The translations under genes and the position numbers were made by a program. A DNA stretch of 64,000 bases from Rhynchonema sp. JSB1_4 (Eukaryota; Nematoda; Chromadorea; Monhysterida; Xyalidae). Position 1 is the stretch's first letter. Every line of letters starts with the position of its first letter. The DNA lies in the NCBI GenBank assembly GCA_030248065.1, contig JASAMV010007765.1:62001-126000 (forward strand). The letters are read 5' to 3'. Below are positions 15,840-26,100 of the stretch, piece after piece. Under the pieces are notes generated by a model that worked only from the letters and a program-made list of their open reading frames with translations, did not search any database and was not told the origin of the DNA.

Positions 15840-18800
15840 ATGCGTCGTTTGGCCCTCGAATTGCGCTATCGTTCACTCAACTCATCGACTCGGCAGTGGC
15901 TGTGGACCGGCTGCTTTGCGTTGAGTGTCGCATTGTTCCTGTTCAGTGTCAGACTGGAACTGACCAGACCGAGACTGGAACTTGACGATGACATTGACGC
16001 GAATGAGGTCCAAGTTGGGCTCGAGGCGGGCATTTGTCGAATACCCAACCTCAGACCGTTCGATGCCAGTATTATACCCTTTCTGGAAGACCCAGAACCC
16101 CTCAAATGCAATGCATTGCCGCCGAATTGGGTGTACATTCAGCAGGTTAAAAACTTCAAGTTCATCTTTTACAAATTATGCAAATTGTTTTTAGCTAATA
16201 ATGGCCACAAATATTCAGGGACGTTTCTACGTGTATAAGAATATCCAGGAAAAGTTTGGTGACGTGAAATGCAAAGGCGAACTGTTCTGGTTTCGCGACG
16301 ATCACAGTTACGAAACGAAATTGTATGAATTGTTAATCGAGGGACAAAAGTATGCATCACTTGTTTTGAACGGGTGCTTGTAATTACTTACTAAAAGTAT
16401 CTCTTCATTTTGTTCCCAAGGATGCCCGGTGATGCATGGAAAATTGATTGCAAGGCCAAAGATGGCTCAAAGCACACAGGTTGGTGAAGAAAACTCATTA
16501 CGTATTATACATACAACTTTAATTAGAATGGCGGTTAATGCTTACAAGACGACTTGATTACGAAGCCAATGGATAGCTTCGTACGAGCTTGAAGTGAAGA
16601 TATAAGACTCAGACCTGTGCCAAACTTGGTGATCGGAGCAGGTATTGAGACAACTTGTATTCCGGTAAAACTTGGTATCAGTAAATTGCTCGATATGCAT
16701 AGGTCGCATGACCAAGGCAGGACCGATCCAAACATCAACTGCGCGTCTTCATTTGAGGCATCTACTCGACCGCCGTGCCCCTCAACACCACCATCAACCG
16801 TCTGCGGTCCCGTGCATCGAATCGTGGTGCACATGCCACCAATCTGAGTGTCTACCTGCTCAGCTATGACTCGGTGTCCCGAATGGCTGCTGAACGTGGC
16901 ATGCCGAGAACCTTGCAGTTCGTCACTGAGACACTGAAAGCCGCCGTTCTGAAAGGGTGAGAGCACATTTATGTATAGTCAATCCGCTGCAGCTCATGGC
17001 ACTCGCACACACACGCTGCATGCTGCATTACTGCCGTCAATGAATGCATCTGTTCTTTGCAGTTATCCGTTGCAGCATCCCCAAATTTTGCAACAGTGCA
17101 GAAAAGTGTTATGGCAAACAGCAAATGAAAACCGGATAAATTAAAAAGCGGTCATCAAAGTATGACACTCGCTCAAATGTACATTTCGTCTAGAAAATGG
17201 CGTGTGCTGCTGCTTGCGCTGTGTGTATAAAAAGTGCCATGAGCCGATGGATTGCCCATACAATGTATCCATTTTATTGGCAGAATTCTTCGTAGTGACC
17301 AGAAACGGCGACTCATTTCTTAATGTATGTAGATCACTGTGTCTCTGATTTTGTATTGCGCCGATGCCCTTCTACCGCAACCTGAGCATACAGTGACCCA
17401 ATGTATTATATTATCAGCTACAACATTCTGGGCGATGGCACTCCGGCGGCATTCACACCGATTCTGACCGGTGGGGATGAGGATGAAATGCCGGATTGTT
17501 ACAAAGGACATCCCGGCTCGCAACATGTGGACGTGTTCCCGTGGATATGGAAGGTTGGGCTGGGAAACTTGGTCTCCGAAGAAGGAAGTGGGATGCAAAC
17601 ACCTGTGCACCGTATGAGACGTGACGTCCTGTGCAATGTTTGATTGCAGAACTTCAGTGCGTTCGGCTACGCGACCATGTATGGTGAGGACACGGCCAAG
17701 ATCGGCACGTACACCTATCGTATGAACGGATTCGAACAACAACCTACTGATCACTACCCCAGAATGTTCTACCTTCGGGCCGAGCAATTTCAGGTGTGTG
17801 AATTTTGGAAAGTCAATTTGTGTTTTTTTCACACCAAGTTATTGTTGTCATGCCTGTGTTTTGGGCACAAAGCCTTGATCCAACCTTTGTCAGGCATCAT
17901 TAATGGACATAATCAGTTGGCATTACGTGCAATGTCTCGGCAACGAACGGCAACATGTCGTTTTCATGCGGCTGGCCGCTGAAATGTTCGACAATTATCC
18001 GAGCGATATACCGAAGTTTGTGGTGCTCCACCACGGAGGCCTGAGTCACGACGATGTCAATAGCATAAAGGTACAATGAGCATTTGCAAAAAAGTGTTTC
18101 CCAGCGGTTCCAAATAATCTTCTTGTGAAACATCAGCTCGCCGACGCCGACACGGCCGATCACCTGTCGTACATGTACCAACGTGGTCATTTCAATCAAT
18201 CGATATTCATATTGTGGTCCGATCACGGTCATCGATTCAATCGCGATATCAGGGCCACTTATCAGGGACAATTGGAGGAGAGACTACCGTTTGTTAGGTG
18301 GGTCTGTTACGTAGACTAGGTGAAACGTCAGGTGAACTTAGGCTAATGCATTTGTGCACATTCATCTCAATCTTCCTGACTGATGTTTCAAAACAACGAG
18401 TGTTAGCAAACTTGGTGATCGAATTACTGAATTTACTGACGACACTGATGCGGGTCGAACTTAGTGCGGCATTAGCATTCTGGCTCAGTTGAACATTAGT
18501 ATGATTCATTTGTGCGCATTGCAACCCGATGTTTCACTACATAGTGCACGGTTTGCAGCATATCAGTGCCGCAGTGGTTCCGTGAGGGTTACGGTAAGCA
18601 GGCGTGGTCGAATCTGCTGTCCAATCGTGATCGTCTCACCACTCCATTCGATATGCATCAAACATTGCTCTCAATACTACACTGGACCCAACCTTCCATA
18701 GCTGATGTTTCACACAACAGGGGTGTCAGCCTGTTCGATGCAATACCGGAAAGCAGGACTTGCGCACAGGTAGGTAATCATGTATAGTTTCCCTCACTGT

Positions 18801-19701
18801 AGTGATTGAAATGATCGGGAACTGGCTATTTCGGCAACAATAAAAAGTATTCACTATGGAGTTTGCAGATGGGAAACTGTTTGTCACTCTGTATGTAGAG
18901 TCTCACCTGGACGGTCAAGGGAGTAAACTGTAGTTGGATGTATGTATGCAGGACAGTGCAAAACACCTAGGTTTCTTGTTTGAGATATGGAACATCACCA
19001 ACCAATACTCAGGCGGGCGTCAAACCCCACTGGTGTGCATGTCTGCAATGGCGCGATGTAGGCACCACTTCCGATCGAGTGCTTCGCATCGCTTCAGACA
19101 TTGTCGACCACATCAATCAAGCCACTGATGTGTTCAGAAAGGACAAATGTGTCGCACTGAGATTGGAGAGGATCACCAAGGCCAGACGACTCACCTTGCC
19201 TAAACAGGCTAACGAACGACGATTAGCTGTCGCACAGTACCAGTTGCGATTCACCACCACTCCGGGTTGGGGACAGTTTGTGTGTTTGACCTGGGATGCT
19301 ACTGAACACGATTGATCGGTCACGTGATTGTGCGCTTGGGACTACATTTATTGAATGTTGTTCCCAGGCTGCTGGTAAGAAAGTTTTAGTCGAAACGTAA
19401 TTGATCCATAAGCACGACAGTCGCGAGTTGTCCGGCACCAATAACCAAGTTGGATACTGACTTGGGTTACGATTCGCTTAGAGTCTGTTCGGGTCCGTGG
19501 ATGAACACAATCGCGTTACTTGCAGGTGACGCCCACTACGAGGCGACAGTACTGTACCGCAGTGACACAGGAACCAAAGTCAGCGTGAAAGACATCTCCC
19601 AAATCAATCCTTATGGTGACAATCCGCATTGTATCATCGACCTACATCATGCCCTGGCCAAGTTCTGTGTTTGTTATGACAGAGTAAAGAGAGAAACTTA
19701 G
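15840..19701 (+). CDS. DUF229-family type II membrane protein, complete
   Basis: Eleven exons splice in frame: 15840-16145, about 16219-16348, 16420-16481, 16759-16956, 17418-17553, 17650-17791, 17894-18070, 18136-18298, 18559-18771, 19013-19265 and 19526-19701. The product is about 650 residues. I chose the ATG at 15840, which puts a single hydrophobic segment (about residues 20-37) near the N terminus, a type II signal anchor. Downstream are family hallmarks: CRIPNLRPFD, LSYDSVSRM, GYNILGDGTPAAF, WSDHGHRF, PQWFRE, RLTTPFDMH and RTC followed by HWCACLQW. DUF229 proteins share an alkaline-phosphatase-like fold and are mostly known from invertebrates. Their substrate is not established. The lumenal part is rich in Cys, which fits a secretory location. 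Frame agreement at most junctions makes the model strong. Confidence 0.92.
16620..16740. repeat. Degenerate AAACTTGGTGATCG repeat in DUF229 intron 3
   Basis: AAACTTGGTGATCGG at 16624 is followed by GACCAAGGCAGGACCGATCC. The same paired words occur at 38206-38430 and 47383-47600, so this is an old dispersed element and not part of the gene. Confidence 0.5.
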
Positions 19702-20130
19702 TGATAAATATAAAGCTCAGTAAAACCTTGCCGTCATGTTGTATGCTTGTTTGTTGTGAAAAAATAGGAACTGACCAACAGCAGAGCTGACTCTTTTATT
19801 TTGTGCACCACAGCACGGCAGTACTTTAATTCTTTTTTATGGCCTAGTAATTAGCCAGTCGGCCTGAGTGACATCCAATCCCTATTTACAGCATGTTGGC
19901 ATCTAGAAGTGATTTTTGCTGACGAAAGCGTGAGTGAACAATATTTACACCTAAATAATTGCACATCAGTAAATCAAAATATCAAATCACAAGATCTGCA
20001 ACGGAATGCACAAAATATTTGACCTACAATTTACTTACTATCGGCTAAAAAACGGCAACAGCAACAAAATATGAAACGCATCAGTGTTTAAACGAGGTCA
20101 CATTTGGACTTTGAGCCTCTAAAATTCCAA

Positions 20131-23100
20131 TCAGTTGTATTGCTGATCGAGTAATTGCCTAGCTTCATCTTTGGCCAACTGATCATCTGGATCTAGAGCT
20201 TCCAATTCTAGTACTTTCCGCAAATACGGCTCGGCCTCCGGCGCTCTGCCGAGAGCCAGATAGGTTTTCGCCGTCCACAACATGTTATCCAACCAGGCGT
20301 CTTTCTGTTTTCCAGCCTGACGAAAGGAATGCGTGGTATTTGATCGGAATTTTGTCTTATACAAAAATACGATGAGAAACCTGCAAGAATCCTTCCAGCG
20401 CTTCTTCGTAAGTGGCCGTCGGCGGCTCAGCAAATAATGTCGACGCGATCTTTCGTTCCCAGAAGCTCAATGCGGCCACACTGTAGTTGTAGAACACATC
20501 GTTCGCAAGTTGGGGACAGAATTTCCAATATTGTTAAAATTGCAGTTAGTTGTAACCTCACCTATAACACCACCGAGCCCGAATATGATGCACAACCGGG
20601 TCGTCCGGCCGCAATTTCAGCGCTCGATCGACGTAATTCTGAGAAAGTGGCCCATAACAACTTTCTTAATTCTCACGATAATTCATGAAGCTGCTGTCAA
20701 GTATCGCACCTTGAACGAATATCCCAACTGAATCTTCTCCTTCACACCCACAAAGTCACAGTACGCGCCCACGGTGATCGCACACCATTTCTGCACGTCT
20801 GCGTGGTCGGCGTTGAGCTTCTCAGCCACTTTGGCGTGTTCGTAGGCTGAGGAGAATAATGTAGATCTCGAAAAATGTTATATGATCATGGCAGATCGGA
20901 TTCTGTCATGCTTGCTAACTCACTATCACCGGAAGTGCTCACAATCCAACCGTCCAACCTTCTTCAATCAGCGCTTTTCTCTTCTTTTCATCCTCTTTCG
21001 CATACATCTGAGCGTACAGATAGGTGGCCCTGGCGAGTCGCCACACCACTCCGACATTCGTGTCGTTTTTGTGGTATTCGGCCAGCAGTAGGTCGTAGGC
21101 ACGTCGACGATCCGACAGGCTGTTCGACATGCACAATTGGTCGACCTCGGCGAAATGCTGGCAAACAATTGGCCTGGATAAGTCAGTGTAGCAGTGCATG
21201 TTCGGGGACATAAAAGCTGAGATCTGGCACCCAACAAGAATACAGAGTGCAGTTGCCTGTTACTTTAGATTTAGGTGTTGTTATACAGTCAAACCCCGAC
21301 ATAAAAGACGGTCCGGGACACGCATTTTGTTTCTTAAAACGAATTGCTTCCTATACCTTACCCGTGTTGGATGCTTGAAATAAAAACAGATTTTCAGATG
21401 GAAATCGCAGGCGTGAAGGAATTTCCAAATTCCAACTCAGTGATGCACTATGCCTATTTTTAGCCCGTTTGTGTCCAAAAACCATCTGACATACGTTTTG
21501 CCATAACACACGCATGGGGAGTTTGGCACATGTTCCTCCCGTCCTTGTGAATAGCGTTTCTTGAAACGGAACATTTGCACAAAGAGTGCGCTTAACCAGG
21601 GAAGAAATTCGGGACACGAAATGTTGTTTCTTATAACATGGAATTTCTTACAGCGGAATTTCTTATGATGGAGTTTGACTGTGTATGTCAATGTCGTTAT
21701 GGGCTTGGGGACTCACACTCACAAAACTCACTGCCGTTGCATTATGGGGATCTAAAAATTTGCCACTTCGGGGCCTGCTGCAATTACGTTGTATGTGAAA
21801 CAAAAATCGTGAACACGAAGGGGAACAAATCGCCACAAACACCAACCGATTGTGATGTTTCGGCTCCGGCATCAACTGACGTGACGCTGACTGACGGAGC
21901 ATCGGGGCTTGTCGGGGGAGCAGTTTCGTCAGCATCGAAGTACTCGTCCAAGCTGCTACCGACCGAGAATCTGCTCGATGGCAATGCCTCTAATTCTGAA
22001 ATATTGACCAAGCGAATTTGGTTGTTCGTTGCCGTTGATCTTCCACCAACTACTCACTGGTCCCTGATTGCCTGGTCACCACTCTGGTCGTTGTTTCGCC
22101 GTTGGACGAGATGAGCTGTTGTCGAAGCAACGAAAACTCACGTCGCAGTCCGGCAACTTCGCTTTTCAGATTTCTGCAATTAAAAAATGTGGATGATTAT
22201 GGATGGGACGTGCACGTGCATCGGTCCTGCAACCTGTGGCTACTTCTCAGGGAGATACCGGGGTACTGTGCCCAGGATTGGGGGGCCCACCCCTCCCCCA
22301 AATCGGATCCCCCCCGTGGGGAATCCGATTTGGGGGAGGGGTGGGGAACAAATTTTTGGAGGAGATACCAGATGCATGTTGGGAAAAGCTAGTCCAGTTG
22401 CCTTAACAGAGAGAAGACGCGAATTTTTGATTTTGCGATAGAAGACACGGGTTGGCTCAAGCAGGTTTGGCCTAAGCCTAAGCCTAATAGTAAGCCTAAG
22501 CCCAAGCCTGAGAAAAAGGGAAGTCAATTTTGAAACTGGACTAGCTTTTCCCAAAATGCACACTAGATGGTACCAGTGTAGTACTTGGTCAGGGTGTTGA
22601 CGATAGATACATTGGGACCCGAAATGTGTTGACCATAGATAGATAGATGACCCAAGTCCGAAATCTGGGGGGGTCGACCCAAACTTGTTGACGATAGATA
22701 GATGGTGGGGGGGGGCAGTGTAGTTCCTGGTCCGGCGCGGCGGTTAGTGTATAGGCAATCCAGCCGCTGATGTCACCGCCGCGAAATCTACAGTATACCA
22801 GAGTCTGAGCCATTACGCCGTTTCTCGACTTATACATGAAGCGATTCTTCTTTAGTTCAATGTTTCATGTCACGCAGCTGAGCACTGCGTTAGCCGAATG
22901 GCTCTAAAGAGTTACAATTTTATAACACAGGGAATTTTTCTGTGGGCCACAGTTTGAGATAGGGTTGCTCCACTAATTTTGACCAGCGTAAAAGTTATTC
23001 CTCTGCAGCTAATGAACATCTTTTACGCTGGTCGACATTAGTGGAGCAACTCTATCTCAAACTGTGGCCCAAAGAAAAATTCCCTGCGTTATAAAATTGT

Positions 23101-26100
23101 ACCTCTTCAGAGCTGAGTATAGAGCACTCAGCTCAGCCGTGTGGCTGAAAAGCAGCCTGAAACACTGAACTACGTGAATATCGCTTCATGTCTAAGTCGA
23201 GAAACGGTGGAACATCTCAGCCTCTGGTATACTGTAGATTTCACGGCGGTGATATCAGCGGCTAGATTGCCTTTACCTACCCCTTTTTTCGGAGCGGCGG
23301 TTAGTGTACCTCCCTGGGGGGGAAGACCAAAATTTAGGAAAAAGTCACTTTTTGAGGTAGAAAATTTGACCAATTTTTGGCCCTTTTTGGAAAAAATTCT
23401 CCACAAAAAGGGTATTTTGGCGACCTTTGACAACATCGACCTAAAAATCACCCATTTTAGGCCTAAAAATACCCATTTTAGGCCTAAAAATGCCTATTTT
23501 AGGCAGAAATTGAGGCGGTTAGTGCACCTGGCGCGGCGGTTAGTGTACTAGTGTACCTTGGTCGCGGCGGTTAGTGTACCTTAGGGGGACCCGACAGCCG
23601 ACATCTGGAAGTGCCCGATACCCGACATCTGAGAAAAAAAGCCGACACCCGACAGTTGCAAAAAAACCCGACACCCGACATCTAGTTTTTGAAAAAAACC
23701 CGACACCCGACACCTGTTTTTGGACCAAAAACAGGCAAATTTTTGCTCATTTGCATCATTAGTGCAATTTTTGGCTCAGGTTACTGAATTCAAGTATTTT
23801 CACACGAAATAAACACCAAAATGTCACATTCTGCGTCTTCGGAAACATTTGGTCCGAAGAAAATTTTCTCTCAAAATTCTTCCCTCAGCAAAACTGATGT
23901 TTTGAACCGTAAGTGTCGGGTCCAAAAAACCCGACACCCGACATCTGGGGGTACCCGACACCTACACGTTTTTGGCACCCGATGACGATAGATAGATTGT
24001 TCCCAAAAGTTGTTGACGATAGATAGATTAGCCCATAAGTGTCGACGATAGACAGATGAAATCAAAAAGTGTTGACGATAGATAGATTAATTTGGGGGGG
24101 ACCCCCCACCCCCCAAGTACTACCCTGCCCCCCAGTGTTGGAGGTACTCTGGAGCAGAGTTCGGTAGGAAACAAAAGGAAAAAATTTTTCGTTTTTTTCC
24201 TTTTTCTGAGGAAAAAAATGGTACCCAAAGAAAAGGAAAAGAATGAAGCAATAGGAAAAAAAAGTTTTTTAAGGAAAAAAACGAAAAATCGAAAGGAAAA
24301 AAAACGTCTGTCCAGCAAAAATGAAATTTCCGAAAATGGTGAAATTGAGACGATTGAGAGTTGAGTAGTTCGTTTTCCATTCCATTTCATTTGTCATCAG
24401 TGTCTTTTTCTTGTGTGTGAAGTTTTGTTTCTTTTGTGTTGGGGCGATATCTTGCTGCAAGTGCATCAAAAACGACAAAATTTTATGTTTGGAGCTCAGC
24501 CAAACATAAAATATTATCGTTCAGCTCATTCTGGAGCACTGTAGTGGCTGGGGGATTCCCCCCCAGGGGTATCTACCTCGAGTCAATCCTTAGGGGGGAT
24601 GGGGGGGAAGGGTATCTATCTCGAGCCGACCCCAAAGGATATCTCGAGCAAGTAGATTCATGCTTTTCAAAGGCAAAATAGGTGTTTTTCGACCTCGGAG
24701 CCCCTAAAAATCGCGCGCTCCGCGCGAAAACACCCAAAAATAGTCATTTTAGGCCAATTTTCGACAAAAATGTCAAAAAGTATCCATTTTTAGGCCAATT
24801 TTGCAGTAAAATTGCATGCAAAAAAACGGCCTTTTTTCGCCTTTTGACGGACCATAGGGGTATCTTGGGTAGCCTCTGGGGGGTATCTCGAGTAACTCCG
24901 AAACCTTCCCCCCTAGGGTATCTTGGGTCGATTGGCCTGCTACCACACTGTTCTGGAGAACATGAATATGGTGAATTGACGAGGTCATGTCATTGTCCTC
25001 AGAAACAGTTGTTTCCTATCTCGTTGTATGATTATTCATGAATGAATTTCATTGTTTCAGCTCGGGATTGGGATTTTGGCATTGGCAGGCGGCTGTGCGA
25101 CGACGAAAAACAAGGTCTACCCTGTACCCGTGTGTCATGCAAATAAATACTGTTTTACAGACAAAAATAGCTTTTTTTCATCTCAAACTGGCTGTTTTTT
25201 TCATTATGGAAAGAAAAAATAGCAAAAAATGGTCATTGAGAAAAGGAAAATTTGTTTTTTCCTTTTGTTTTCCTTGGAAAAAAATGAGCAAAAAATTTTT
25301 TTCCGAACTCTTCTCTGGAGGGGGGATACCTACTGTACCGCGCTCGGAGAGGGGGATACCTACTGTACCAGAGCCGATGGCCGGGGGGTTATGTACCTGG
25401 GGGTTTGGGGGGTTAGGTTTTTGGGTGAAAATTTTTAATGTGTTTATTATGTGTTGAATCGTGTGGAAACTAGGCATGGGGGCAATACCCGATACCCAAT
25501 ACCCAATATCACCCAATACCCAATACCTGGTATTGGGTGGGTGCCCAATACCCAATACCCAATACCAGGTATTGGGTGCCGGTATATTGGGTATTGGGTG
25601 TGGGCCTGGTATTGGGTATTGGATTGGGTCTTTTCCAGTGGCACCCAATACCCCTGTTTTGCCCTATTTTTCTCCTCAAGAGCCCTGAAATGGTGAAAAA
25701 TATTCAATTTTTTAGCCTTTGAAATCGCTTGTTTAGCTGCAATGTTAAGAAGAATGTGAAATTCAGTCATATTTTACTTAGTATTCGATCAAAAACCCAA
25801 AACAGGCCCATTTTTTTAAAAAAGTTTGGAATTTTTGGGTATTGGGTCGGTATTGGGTATTGGGTCCAGTGGTGTCGTCAGGGGGGGTTGGGGGGGTTAC
25901 CCCCTGGTATGGGAAATCGGCCGGGGGTATGGGGTATGGGAAATTTTCACTTTTGGAACAAGCACCCCTAAGAAATGACTTTTTGACCCCGAGAAGTACC
26001 AAAATTGGCCATTTTTCATTCAAAAATGTCAAAAATCGCTTGCTGCCGCAAGAAAACTCTGTTTTAAGCACTTTTTAGACGGGTTTTTGGCACTTTTAGA

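Larger units (their letters stand above)
22574..24127. mobile_element. Family D element (TTGACGATAGATAGAT motif), with nested insertions
   Basis: The left end CAGTGTAGTACTTGGTCAGG and right end CCAAGTACTACCCTG are inverted repeats. Each side carries three or four copies of TTGACGATAGATAGAT separated by spacers such as GGGACCCGAAATG. The interior is interrupted by a family A element (22716), a long palindromic MITE (22752) and a CCCGACACC element (about 23588). I could not read an 8-bp target duplication. It lies in intron 1 of the RMDN3-like gene. Confidence 0.75.
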
